DNA from: Prosapia bicincta
Lineage: Eukaryota > Arthropoda > Insecta > Hemiptera > Cercopidae
Assembly: GCA_036971475.1 (NCBI GenBank)
Contig: JBAIZL010000006.1
Span: 11,760,205-11,824,204 of the forward strand
DNA: 64,000 nt
Reading direction: 5' to 3'
The position numbers were made by a program, and so were the translations under genes. The notes below the pieces were generated by a model. The model was not told where the DNA came from, searched no databases, and was given only the letters and a program-made list of their open reading frames with translations. How positions within the stretch are numbered: the stretch's first letter is position 1; every line of letters starts with the position of its first letter. This document shows positions 13,500-25,329 of the stretch, piece after piece.

Positions 13500-15173
13500 T
13501 TTATTATTTTCATTACCTCTTTCAAATTTTAACAATTTTTTTCAATTTAAAATTACTTTATCTCTTCTATTCCATTTAAAATATGAACATTACAATTTCA
13601 GTGGTAATTATTTATCCCAGTTAATCCTTTCTTCTACACCTTTACTATACCAATTTAATTATACTTCGTTCTGAATTTACACTAAAATCAAAAGTTATAA
13701 GACAAATAATTTTTAGTTAAATTTAATGAAAATTGTTATTTAATTTTGTTCTATCTAACCCTTTAATATTTAAAACCAAATTTGCTTCATTTTATACATC
13801 AAGCTGTCTTCATCTTCTTAAATTCTTTTTCAAACCCTTTGAAATAAACAATCCCTTTATGTGATTTTGCCAATTTTGAACATTTGATTTTAATTCCTTG
13901 TACATAAAATTAAACAATTTATCTTTTAAAACAAAACTTTATCAACAAATAACCTTAACCCTTTAAAATAAAGAACTGATTTTTGTAAAAAACAAACATA
14001 AGTTTATCAACAAACAGTTTTAACTCCATTAATTAAACAATTGATTTCTTTATACAACATAGGCTCATCAAAAACAATTTTACCCCTTTAAATAAACAAT
14101 TGATATTTCAAAACCATACGTTTATCAACAAACAATTTTTACCCCTTTAAAACACAACTGGTCTTTTAAACAAAACGTAAGTTATATCAACAAACAATTT
14201 CACCCCTTTAATTAAACAATTGATCTCTTTTTTTAGACATATGTTCATCGACAAACAATTTTTCTACTTCTATAACCAATTAAACAAATTGTCTTCAATC
14301 TTCCAAATAATCCATATTACTTGGCTCCTTATGCTGAATATTAATAACGAATTTTCTTAACTCATGTTTACATTCCATTTATTTACCTCTATTTTTTAAT
14401 ATTTAAAAAGCCTTTAGTTCCTAACGTTGATTTAATTACTTTCCTTTTTATCTTTTTTAATAAAATTTTTAATTGACCAAAAATTTTATTTTATAATTAT
14501 AAAACTTCTTGGGTGGAGTCCTATATCTTGTGGTGGGACTTACCCCCACTAAACACTAACCCCACTAGTTTACTAGTAGTACTAAACAAAGCAATTGCTT
14601 GGTATCTTTGTATCTTTAAAAAAATGTATTTACATTTAAATTTTTGAAATTTCAATGTCCCATAAAAATTTTTAATATACAAATTTATTTTAATTGAAAT
14701 AGAGAGAAGTAGAGATCTGGCATTTACACTTAGAATCGCTTCTCAGTCTAGGTAGATTGCCTTTATCTTCTCCCTCTACCCATGGTTAACCATCTCCCAC
14801 AATGGAAGCGTCAACCAAGCCGTATTCTTGCTTGATAGCGGCCCTGGTCCGAAACATTAGACTTCCACTCAATCTGCAAGTCATTATGGTATTTGTCCAG
14901 TAGAGTTCCAGATCCCCATTTTGAAAACTTAAAATTTTGCTCTCTCATTTCCCGTTTTTAAATTTCCATTGTTCGATTTATTATTTATTTTTCACTGTTT
15001 ACGTATAACAATTGTATTTAAAATTAAAATTCAATAGGATTTGAATTTTGCACTGTTCACTTTTTTATAAATTTTGAAGCACTGTTCGTTATTTATTAAT
15101 TTACTGACTTTAATATTCTCTATCACTTTTCACCCCAAACACACATAATTCTTGAGGACGGTGCTACACCGAT
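13500..15173 (-). mobile_element. Putative non-coding interior of an LTR retrotransposon (minus)
   Basis: This block has a marked strand bias (the plus strand is poor in G), no coding frame, and the tandem repeat at 13909-14290. It lies directly against a candidate LTR at 15174-15899. The sequence just inside that LTR (minus strand TCGGTGTAGCACCGTCCTC) sits where a primer-binding site should be. A short minus-strand frame near 14790-14890 contains KQEYGLVDASIVGDG and may be a decayed Gag leader. No second LTR was found on the left, so the element is truncated or the call is wrong. Confidence 0.35.
13909..14290. repeat. Degenerate tandem repeat, period about 60 bp, about six copies
   Basis: The phrase 'attaaacaattgat' recurs at about 13909, 13968, 14031, 14091, 14150, 14211 and 14275. 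Each is followed by 'aaaac..a.gtttatcaacaaacaatttt.accccttt'. Copies are diverged but the phase stays at 59-64 bp. Confidence 0.75.
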
Positions 15174-15899
15174 GTTAGGGTTGGAAACAACTTCCTCATC
15201 CACAAAGGTTCCATAAACTCTTAAAACTAAATTTTCCGCGACTACCTATCGAGCCTTTAGCCCTGCATGTTGGCGTACAATTATTCGAGTTACAAATTTA
15301 CACAAAGACTTGTAAGAAGGAGCGACCTGAACACACGTCTTCCTTCCTTGAAGTCCAGAGTAACGCTGCCATTTCCTAGTCGATATTTCCTGGGCGATGC
15401 GAAGCGTCTTACCCTCGCTCCTTTTTTTTTGACCAATCGTTAGGCTTTAAAATGACGTAATTTCTATCAGGTGATGTGCGCGCCGATCTCATTTACTTTT
15501 CTAACGAGAGACATTTCTTGATCCTAACCGATCGATATTCTTACCTGATTTCTTATTTATCGTTTAACTCTTTCATCTTGGGTTTTTATGATTTTTGATA
15601 CTGGGCATTTTCCTCTTCTTTTTAAAATCTGCGTATAATCAAATGACGTTGGTGTTTTTAGGTGGATTTAGACCCTTTCTCCTCTCTTCAATATATAAAG
15701 TGTACTTCAAAAACACAAAAAAATTCTCATTGCCAATGGCTTAGTTTCTTTAATTTTATACCATTTTACTTAGCCTATCCATTAGGTACCTTTTTTCCCC
15801 CTGGAAATTTGGCCTACTTAACTCCACATAAAATCTGAAATTTCTATATAATTGCGATGGTTATCGGTAACCCCAAATTACCCGTCTTAACACAAACAA
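15174..15899 (-). repeat. Candidate LTR (TGTTA...TAACA), minus orientation
   Basis: Read on the minus strand the block starts TGTTAAGACGGGTAATTTGG and ends CAACCCTAACA, the TG...CA form with matching 5-bp inverted ends expected for an LTR. It is GC-richer than its surroundings. The bases just outside the two ends (CCGA and CAAA) do not match, which argues against a solo LTR and for the left flank being element interior. Confidence 0.4.
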
Positions 15900-17499
15900 A
15901 CACGTTTTTAGATGTTTATTTTAGCACAGATTAAAATTCGAAAAATTAATTATCTGTTCACTCATACTATTGGGCAGATTTTTGAAATATTGTATATGCT
16001 TAAAGACATAGTTAGATAAATTAATAAAGAACCATGAATTCTATGATACTGTGCCATTATAAAGTCCTATAATGACTTGAAAAGATAAACCTTCTAAGAG
16101 TCTATGCAAGCTTCAACCCTTCTTCATCCTGATGTATTATCATACTCTAGGGAATCAGGCTAAATAGAATTATGGGTAAATCTTACATTTTATCTGTTAA
16201 ATCTATTTCTAATGGTGTATTTATATAGCATGTGTAAACGTGAGGAGTAACTTGTATGAATTAGCGTAAGTATGTTTTTATCCTTTAACCAGAGTGTTTT
16301 GGTTTTTGCGTTGTTTTTACCATGCATATATTTTTAGAAATATTATACTATACTATTAGAATTTATCAAACTTACAAATATTTTGTGTAATTTTATATAT
16401 TAAGGATATCCACATATATAAATATAATTGAAGTGATAATGGGAAAAAATAATATTTAGCATTGTGAAATATTAATAGGAATAATATTTATTTTGATAAT
16501 GTAAAGAATGTATTTTGTAATTTGTTAATTGCATTTATGTACAAGTGGCTATATAGATTAATCAATTGTTAACGGTATATAAGTCAATGTTGGTCCTTGA
16601 CACTGAGAACCATACTGAAATACATGTTTAATAAATATGTATTTACAACTGTATATCGATTATAGAAATAAGCTCTCATATCTTTAGTCTTATTGTAACA
16701 TAATTAATTATATAAGCATATATAAACTATAACTTGTTAGTTCTTCAATACTACTTGAAATATATCAGTTTCATTGTAACATTAAACTATTGAACTTCCT
16801 TTGTCTTCGATGTTAAAGTCGATTACAAACCCCAAATTCACTAAAAATATATATCTTCATTTCATACAAATACATGACAATGGTTTCCCTTGTCTACATA
16901 ATTTATAGAAATTAAAAATCTATTGGTTCAAGGTTATTTTGATATAGGGAGTTTATATTCCTAAAATATAAAGAAGAAAATAAGTATTAGACGTGATTTG
17001 AATTTTATTTTCGTTAATTTTTCAGAAACACGTTGCTCATTATGATAGCTCTTTTAATTGCAAGAAAGCAATCTTCACGACGTTAACTACGGGATTTAAA
17101 CTGATAAACCTGTTTTAACGGCACCTAACGTAATACTTTAGCCTAAGGTAAATGGGTGATAAGAATAATTGTTTGCTTATCTGGATTTAATCCAATTTTA
17201 TGAAATAAATCCCAGAATTTAATGAGCGTTAATAATTGCATTTTTTTAATAACCCCTTATCTGCAGTTATAAGTAGTAGGAATTATCTTCCTCAAAAAAA
17301 ATATCTCTAGTCAAAAATATTAAATTACACGCATGACCAATAGATATAGGAACATATAAAATAAAAATAATATATATATATAGGCATAGGCAATGGATCA
17401 TGAAGACAATTGAGTTATAATCTCCGACATATATTACAATAAAAATGTTACAAAGAAACCCAATACTACACAAATAATCAAAAGTATCAAATACAATAG
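15900..17499. other. AT-rich intergenic, nothing recognised
   Basis: Only short frames in AT-rich sequence. The minus frame at 17267-17473 is hydrophobic low-complexity sequence without a domain. Confidence 0.45.
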
Positions 17500-17745
17500 G
17501 TTACCTAAGGGTATACCCATTATGTAAATGCCTATATAGCGACCGTAGAGAATGATTGGTATCACTCTAGTTTGTATCTTCCTCTTTACTAGATTTTAAT
17601 TTTGTAATAAGACCCTCTGAAGATGATGATATGGTAATCGAAATGTTCATAAGAGGTTTTTTATAGTAACTTCTTTTTTTTTATGTTTGAATATTTTCGT
17701 GGTATTGTTGCTCTTTCCAATATTATCATTGTAACATCTATTACC
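17500..17745 (+). repeat. Isolated PLE-type terminus
   Basis: At 17616-17645 lies CTCTGAAGATGAT, a short loop, AATCGAAATG, the CTGAAGATG...CGAAA order seen at PLE ends. Further right, 'gtggtattg.tgctctttccaatattatcattgtaa' (17700-17735) is nearly the same as 37455-37492, beside the fold-back at 37.3 kb, so both belong to one repeat family. No coding part remains. Confidence 0.45.
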
Positions 17746-19686
17746 ACTGTGCTCTCGATATTGTCTATCCGAAATATAATTGAAAAGTTAAAATCTTACA
17801 AGTATATATATATATATATTTTTTATGGAACAATCCAAAATTATTTTCGTGTGCAATAAAGTATGTTGTTGTTCCCTAACCACAGACAAAAGATTTTTAA
17901 ATACAAATACACAAACTAAATATCCAAATAAAATGTAATTCGCGTTTGCATTGAAATTACTAATTTAAATGTTTGTACATTTAAATATTATGCCTAAATC
18001 GTTATTGTATGAAGGAGTATATTTTTTCACTGTTAAATATTTTGCATTTAAAAATATTCCAAATGCTTTAAATATTTTATCAATGCCAATATAAATTAGG
18101 TTTTTGTAACAAACTAGAAGCCTTGTACAAACAATTGTAAAAATTTATGAATAGGATTCATGAAATATATAGAATCGTTTCAACGATTGAACTCAAACGA
18201 CAGGGAATTATAAACTCAATTGAGTTACAGAAACAGAAAATTAAATGTTTGTTTTTACTAGGAGTTATCGAGTAAACACGGATATTACTACTATAAACAT
18301 TATAAAAACGATTCCGGTCCAAGAAATAATATTACAAGACTGTAACTTCATAGAGCGAAATAGAAACATAGCGTATAATCCGAAATTTTCACATCTGGTT
18401 ACCACAAATTACCACAATTTGCAAACTTTAGAATAAAAAGCTATTATGAAAAAAGCACAAAATATTTAGCAAACTTTTAAATTGACCAACAGATTCTATT
18501 ACGTTTTAGAACCTTGCAATATAAGAACTCGGGCCATGGTAAAGAGTCAACAGTGCCTTCATGAGAGGTAAAAATTTAGAAACATTGAAACAGGTGTTTC
18601 GTTATTACGTCAATGCATTTGGTGTCAATCACTGTATGCGAGTTTATTAAATTGATATTCTACTCTATTTAAAATAACTGTTTCCTTCCATCTCATGTCC
18701 TTTATAAATCAATAAATTACTTTTCTATTATTCACCAAAACGTACTACTTCAAAATACCTTTTTTACGAAAAATCTGGCTTTGACAAAATTATATATATT
18801 TAAATAACAAGGAATTTTAAATCAACTCTAAAACTACAATTTAGTTCCTATATTCTTGCAGAGGACGTTCTGTCTCACTATTTAATAGTTGAAAGTTGTT
18901 TTATTACACTTGTTTTTAGCATTGTCTTAAAGGCGCAATGTTTTTGCACATCACTATTCATATGTTTACTACTTGTTTATGTCAGAAGCCGGTAAAGGTT
19001 TCTAACCATAACATAAAACCGCCAACCATGGGGTGTTATCTTGTAAATAACACTGAACTCCTAATATATTGCGCAACAGTTCTGGATTTTACCATTCAAA
19101 TGGTTTTCCAATACTTTCTTGTTAGGGGAAAGAGATATTTCACTTTCAGATGTTGGTATTTGGAAAACACCTTTTAGCGATAAAATCTGAACTTATGATT
19201 TGTCAATACGTACATTGCGCATGTTTACAGAAATGTGTTTATTTCTATAATATATATCTACGTAAATTTACATCTGAATGACATTTATATATAATTAAAA
19301 ATATAGATGTTTGCGATAAAAAATGTAAAATAATAGCCACACATGATTTATGTTTAAATAAACGTTTAGAAATGACCTTTGCTTCACAACGATAAATAAC
19401 AACCTAGGTTTTGCCGAGGACAATGTGTTGTGTAGGCATTAAACAGCCCAATATTGATTCTTATTATTATGTTTTAATTATCCTAGTTTTATAGAATATA
19501 ATCAGTTAGTGAATACTTTTAACAACTGACATAACTAGACCCTTATCGTGGTAGATTGTGTCCCGTTGTTAGTTTTACTACTTAACATTCTATTCTAAAC
19601 CTAATTTACTTTATCCAATATCAGTTCTTGGCATCTCTGCCATTTTCCGCCTAGTCACCCAGTAAAGATAATGCTGAATTCTTTTG
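17746..19686. other. AT-rich intergenic, nothing recognised
   Basis: Short unrelated frames at 18245-18436 and 18938-19177 have no recognisable domain. A short (TA)n lies at 17802-17819. Confidence 0.45.
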
Positions 19687-19802
19687 TCGCCATCTTTTTT
19701 TTTTCTTTATTATTTATTACTAAAACTCGGAGGGACCTTAACGGTGTAGAGCACTTAGCTGTAGCCTTTGTACTCTCTTCCCATCCCTACCACAGGACTA
19801 GC

Positions 19803-20105
19803 TTAGTGGATACCTACCTCTTTGCAGAAATCAAGTACCCACCTGATGCTAGATCTTCTGATATCCTCTGGTGTACATACCTGCCAGCCAAACCACTTTC
19901 TTCTTGCAGCTCCCAAAGCAGGACACTCACAGAGTACGTGGATTGGGCTCTCCTCTTGGTCCTCGTCGCATCTCTTGCATACAGGGGACCTAGATTTTCC
20001 AATTTTGTATTGGAACCCCCTCAGATTCCCATGGCCTGTAACCAGCTCTACAGTAGCTCTGAGTTGATGTCTACTTAGGGAGAGTAGTTCTTTGCCCCAC
20101 ACATC
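19803..20105 (-). pseudogene. C-terminal zinc knuckle region of the non-LTR element
   Basis: This frame continues the polyprotein after a shift at about 20105. It contains LRATVELVTGHG and then CKRCDEDQEESPIHVLCEC, the C-x2-C-x8-H-x4-C knuckle normal at the C-terminus of LOA/I-type ORF2 proteins. It stops at 19803, and a short 3' UTR leads to the poly(A) tail near 19700. Confidence 0.8.
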
Positions 20106-20111
20106 TCCTGT

Positions 20112-21570
20112 TTAACCCCACAGTACCTTGGATTTGTTACACCCCAAGGTTACATTCCATTCTTCCCTGCACAACCTGTCTATATGTGCCATGATCCTCT
20201 TTCGCCCCTCCCGAGGCGGCATGCCCACTGCCCTCAGCAACGGTCCTTGGGTTATACACCCTTGTTTTCCTAAGGCGTCAGCTCTCTCATTCCCTATCCA
20301 GCCAGAATGTCCTGGAATCCAGGTTAAGTTGAGTGAATTATGCTTACTCAGTTCTGCTAAAGAAGCCATAGTCTCAGCCACCAACCTAGAGCTGGTACTA
20401 GCCTTACCTAAAGCCTTCAGAGCTGCCTGACTGTACGAGCAAATCCAGATGGTCTTGCCCCTCCTGCCAGACCCTATTACTTCCTCAGCACATAGTTTGA
20501 TCGCGAGCACCACCTCGTTTGAGGCAAAGACCAACCTCGGCACCACAATGGCGGAATAAATCCAGTTCATTTGACGTGGACCCAAACCCCATCTCGTGCC
20601 TATTGCTCCTCTGCATTGCCAGAACGTAGCTATGGCTTTTTTGCACTTATCCTCCAAATGCTCACGCCAGAGTAGCTTCCTATCCAGAATAACTCCCAGA
20701 TATTTAGCACTCTCAACGTAGCTTATTTTAGTATTACCAACTTCCATCATCTCCAGCGATTTAGTTTTATATCGCCTAGTGAAGATGAGTGCCACAGATT
20801 TCTCTCCTTGAATGCATAGCGCATTCTCCCTGCACCATGCTTCTGTTACCTTGAGTGCCTCTTGAATCAGGTCTTTGAGGACCTCTTCAAATGGTCCCCT
20901 AACAAGGATATCTATGTCATCCGCATATCCTACCACCTTGACACCCATTCCACTGAATGTCCTTAGTAGGCCGTCCACGACAAGGCTCCACAGCAAAGGG
21001 GATAACACTCCACCCTGCGGGCAGCCCTCCGAGACCATCCCATTTATCGTGCACCCCATCCAGGATGCAGTGCTTATCCAGTTTTCCAAGGAACTCATAA
21101 TCCAATTTATAATTCCATCAGAAATCCCATGATCCATAGCTGCTCTCTTGATGGCCAGTCTAGGAATACTATTAAAAGCCCCCTCCACATCATGAAAAGC
21201 CCCAATACATATTCTCTTGTTGTTGATCTGACCCTTAATAAAGTTTACGACCGACAACAGCGCAGTCTCCACTGACCTACCGGTTCGGTAGGCGTGTTGG
21301 TCCTGATGAAGCGGATACTGCTTCAAACGTCCCTCCTTCAAATAGTAGTCCACCAGCCTTTCCAATGTCTTTAACAAGAAAGATGTGAGGCTGATAGGTC
21401 TGAAGTCCTTTACCTCTGTGTAACCTTTCCTCCCCGGTTTGGGGATAAAGATAACCTTCGTTTTGAGCCACTGCCCAGGCGTGTAACCCAAGGCAACACA
21501 GCCTCTGAGTAATCCTGTCAGTGGCCCTATTATTTCCTCCAAGCAATTTTGTAGTAGTGCTGGAGTAATG
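20112..21570 (-). pseudogene. Reverse transcriptase and partial RNase H of the non-LTR element
   Basis: This is the longest frame in the window, about 476 codons. The reverse transcriptase motifs appear in order: KDFRPISLTS, HAYRTGRSVETAL, FHDVEGAFNSI (motif A aspartate), EGCPQGGVLSPLLW (motif B), VVGYADDIDILV (motif C, catalytic ADD) and AKYLGVILDRKLLW. The catalytic residues look intact. After YSAIVVPRLVFAS the frame jumps straight to VVLAIKLCAEEV. The end of the thumb and the first RNase H strand, with its first catalytic Asp, are therefore missing, presumably by an in-frame internal deletion. RNase H then ends normally with WIPGHSGWIGNERADALGKQ. The frame stops at 20112; the C-terminus continues in another frame. 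Confidence 0.88.
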
Positions 21571-21872
21571 TTATCTAATCCAGGCGCTTATAAAAGGCTC
21601 AAAAGACAGAATCGCCTCTCTCACCTTTTGCGCTGAGATCACCTGCCCAGCGATATTCCAGTCTGCCCTTAGCCCAGTATGTCGGAGGTTTTGAGCACCG
21701 TCCCCTACCGGTCTAATATCGGGAAAACTGTTCCTCATAAGCAGACGCAGTGTTTCCTCCGGGGTGTCAGTAAAGCTACCATCAGTCTTCTTGACAAACT
21801 TAAGCTCTCCCCTCGGTCCACCTGCTAACACTTTAAACAGTCTAGCAGTGTCACTCAGTGTGCTTGTCTCTT
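21571..21872 (-). pseudogene. Linker region before the reverse transcriptase
   Basis: The minus frame gives FKVLAGGPRGELKFVKKTDG and then TPEETLRLLMRNSFPDIRP. This is the usual linker of these elements, where the next generation of residues leads to 'FEPFKSAGPD...ITP'. Upstream, a TAA near 21873 splits it from the endonuclease. Downstream, a frameshift at about 21590 splits it from the reverse transcriptase; the reading APGLDNITPALLQNCLEEII resumes in another frame. Confidence 0.75.
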
Positions 21873-22961
21873 AGCACCACTTTTCCCAAGAAGCACGTTT
21901 AACCTCTTTAATAAGATTTTTATAGAGACCCTGGCTGTCTTTATATGCCTGCCAGGTCTCCGCCGTTTTTTCTTCTTTGCCCTATTAAAGAGCCTTCTAG
22001 TCTCTTTCCGTCTTGCCTCTAACTCGCTGTTCCACTTAAGCTTACCACGCCCAGTGTTTATCCGCGAGAGAGGGCAATTTTCCTCAAACGACGTGGAAAT
22101 TGCAGTCCTGATGTAGGCCTCATTATTTTCCAGTTCGTTTGATGTACCATATTTACCACGGAAGTCTGACATCCGCCTCCTCACCGAGGACTTAAAACCT
22201 TCCCAGTTTGTCCTTCTCGGGTTCCTAAACCACATCACATGGGGAACCACTCCCCTGATTGTAGCAGTGATGATCCGGTGATCAGACATAGAGGGCTCAT
22301 CCGAAACCTGCCACTCATGCACCCACCTTACCATTTGTCTATTACAGAAGGTGATATCTAGAACCTCCCTTCTGTTTGAAGTGACAAATGTTGGCTCGGC
22401 ACCTGTGTTTAAAACCACAAGGTTTTCTTCAATCAAGAAGGCTAGGAGCTCCTCACCTCGCTCATTTGTGTCTGTGCTGCCCCACACCTCTTTATGAGCA
22501 TTGGCATCACAGCCCACTAAGATTCCTATATTCCTCTCCCTGCAGTACCGAACTAACTTACGTAATTCTGCAGGGGGCGATTCTCTATTGTGGGCGCAGT
22601 AAGTGGAGGCCACGATGAACTCCCTGCTCCCACTTACCTCGCCCTTGCCTCGAATTCTAACCACCGCAAGGTCTTTAGTTGAGAATTCTTGAATCAGCGT
22701 GGCTTCTAGTCCTCTGACTATCACACATGCTCTGTGCCATTCAGTTCCCCACTTGCGTAGGTGCGCCCAGCTGCAGTCAGACCCCTTATACGGTTCCTGA
22801 CCTGCCACGGTTCTTGCACCAGCGCAAGCGCTGGTAATGTGTGCCTCACATTTAAGCACCTGGTTAGGACCACCGAGGCGCTTTTACTGTGATGCAAGTT
22901 GATTTGCAGGATCATTGCTCGAGGGTCAGCCATTTCCAACTGACCCCTACGCCTTCTCCTT
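21855..22961 (-). pseudogene. EEP endonuclease domain of the non-LTR element
   Basis: Two overlapping minus frames together give an apurinic-endonuclease-like (EEP) domain. The first (22961 to about 22740) holds ILQINLHHSKSAS and LALVQEPW, with the conserved N and the catalytic E of the QEPW motif. After a frameshift near 22740 the second (to 21855) holds CVIVRG, FIVASTYCAHN, GILVGCDANAH (D and N), LDITFCN and SMSDHRIITA (the SDH catalytic triplet). All catalytic residues can be read across the shift. A basic stretch near 21960-22010 (KKKKRRRPGR) follows, in the linker to the reverse transcriptase. In an active element the domain nicks target DNA to prime reverse transcription. A stop near 21873 separates it from the next segment. 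Confidence 0.85.
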
Positions 22962-22971
22962 TCGCCATCTT

Positions 22972-25329
22972 GCAAAGCTGTGCAATTCTGAATATATGGA
23001 GTATAATTCTGTTGACGGTTGAACAGAGGACAAATATCTGAGGTTGGTTAATCCTATTATATATATGTGAGCTTGCAGACAGTTATGAAACGTAAGCATT
23101 CTGAACCTACCAACAGCTTCCACTCTAGAAAGGCTATGTGGTATTAGCCCTGTGTGCGACAGGCCCTTGTACCACCCTTCTTCAATCATCCCACTTATGT
23201 TATTATATATTTCAATTTTTCATATATTCTCTGTAATCTCCTCTTTCTCTTTCTATTTGTTTTGAGCATACATAACACACACACGCGCGCACCCGCGAGC
23301 ACAAACACACACGCAAGTCTCTGATTTTAAAGTTGTTGTATTATCAATTTTTATTGTTGAGTTCGCAAGTTAGAAATTATTTCTTTTTTAGATTATTTCT
23401 TAGATAGTTTTACAATATTGAAATACTTTTGTTTAAAAAGACTAACAATACTAAGGTTTTCATAAAATAAATGAGAAGTAAAAACGAAATTTTGGCGACT
23501 AATACTATCTTGATTTTATTAGTACATAAAATCAACGGCTTTTGATTATATAAGTTTAGAACAATCTTTAGGTCATAATGAAAAATGTTAATTGAATCAC
23601 ATCATCGGAAATATCCTTTTATGTGTAGAGTATAGACAATTTTATTTATACATTTCATCTTTAGGTATAACCCATACTGTGGCCTACTTTTTCTGTCTTA
23701 CGTTCTATCGTTATTATAGCGAAAACCACACACATAGTTGAAACTATCGTATAATAAAAAAGTGCTCTAAATATATAGGGCATCATCAGATGATTCTGTT
23801 TTCAATAATAACTTCGCAATGAAACGACCCAAATAGTTTATAACGTGACATGGAGCATCTGCAGCACTAATTACTGTGGGAGAGGGTTGTAGTCTATATT
23901 GATTGGAAAGGTGTGCACCCGCCGTAATCGTCCTAATTAAAGGGTTTGTATAGTGAAGTGATAATGTAACTTCAACTCGTGTTTGTTCTATACTTGAACT
24001 AGTTCCCAAATTTAAAATTGACATTATGAATAGTTTTCAAATAATGCGTAGTAGATACAATTCATTTTTACTATTGTCCATGATTTTATTTCGATTTGGA
24101 TGTGTTCGTCATCATAATTATATTCCTATTACCTCGTATAAATTTAAGTATTTGAAATAGCTTCATACCCAGGTGTAACAGTATGCTTACAACTTGTGGG
24201 TATATTTCAAAGTGGAAAATTACTTTTAGTTTATTACATTGTTTATTATTGAGATTTTTAATTACCACAGTTTTTAACTGAATATTAAGGAATTTAGGTT
24301 TTTTAGTAGAAGCTAAAATTGACAGGGTAAATAAATAGTAGTAGGGTATGTAAATGACAAAAAAATATTTAATTAAAATTAACTAAAAAGCCAATATTAA
24401 AAGCCTCAGTTAAAAAAAAATATATAAATAAATAAATGAATTTGATAAAACAGAAAGTTAAGTGAAAATATAATCAAATATGGTGAAAACGTTTTTAACA
24501 AGACGATAACATAGTATACAATTTTAATTTGGTAATCTATTTTCAAGAATATCGTAAACCATAGTTGTAGAACTACTGCTTTAACTAATTTCGAGAGAGG
24601 AACTATGATACAATAATGAAAAAAATCAAACAAGGCAGTAAAGCAATGAAATTGTTGAACCCTGTGGACTCATTTTTCAACAAAAAAGGGCAGTAAATGT
24701 ATTGAAAATCGACAGGTTACAGAGTGACACATTGGAAATTCGCACTTCATTCAAACCTGACCAAGCTGTCCAATTCGTGAACATAATACATGGCAGAAAA
24801 GAAGAGCAGATTAATTAGTAACATCCATTTGTTTTACCAAAAGAGAGTTCTAATAGTATATTTTTTTACCAACCATAGTATTATGACCTACTTATTTCCG
24901 ACTGATCGATGTTAAGGGCTGTCTTCCTCTCGACTTAGACACGGATCTTGGTAAAGAATACGAAGTTATGTAGAAAAAAGCAAAGTTCAAGTTCAGAAAA
25001 AAACATAGTTTTAGGTTCTTTGAGGTTCGTGTTTCACATTTCAGGTCTTAGAGAGATTTTTCTAAAAAGTTAAAATAAAACTTTGTGAAACGTATGACCC
25101 AAATACTTGGAACCACATCTATAGGCCTTTCACTTAATTTTGTTTTTGAGAATAAAATCCACTTTATACAATGTTGCATTTGCATAATTGCAAATAATAT
25201 AGCTGTAGTTTAAAAAAATTAAAACAATTTATTTCAACAAGAATAGGATAGGATAAGTATCTCTCTGACATCCAGTGGCGAACATTTTAGAGAAGGACCC
25301 ACAGTAGACCTTTGGTATCTACCCTCCAT
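22972..25329. other. Intergenic; short hypothetical frame at 23.77-24.02 kb
   Basis: The sequence is AT-rich. A (CA)-rich run lies at 23274-23315. The minus frame 23767-24024 (85 codons) is GC-richer than its surroundings, and its end encodes SSDDALYI. The same bases on the minus strand include CATCTGATGATGCCCTATAT, which recalls PLE-type ends, so this may be a decayed element boundary. No domain was recognised. Confidence 0.35.

Larger units (their letters stand above)
19687..22971 (-). mobile_element. LOA/I-group non-LTR retrotransposon, 5'-truncated, inactive
   Basis: The element lies between two 10-bp direct repeats TCGCCATCTT at 19687-19696 and 22962-22971, read as the target-site duplication. 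A T run at 19695-19704 is the poly(A) tail on the minus strand. Reading 22961 to 19697, the order is endonuclease (EEP), reverse transcriptase, the C-terminal half of RNase H, and a CCHC zinc knuckle. This is the layout of LOA, I and related clades. The body is clearly GC-richer than its AT-rich surroundings. Several frameshifts, one stop and a deletion between thumb and RNase H make it dead. ORF1 is missing, probably through 5' truncation. Confidence 0.85.

Noticed and set aside
13909..14290. CRISPR array
   Set aside because: The 60-bp units are degenerate throughout, with no constant repeat and variable spacer alternation, and the host is a eukaryote.
15174..15899. Solo LTR
   Set aside because: The bases outside the two ends do not match as a target duplication, so the left flank is more likely element interior.
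19671..21132. Plus-strand open frames over the non-LTR element (for example 19671-20078 and 20128-20430)
   Set aside because: They are antisense shadows of the minus-strand polyprotein, whose frames carry all the motifs.
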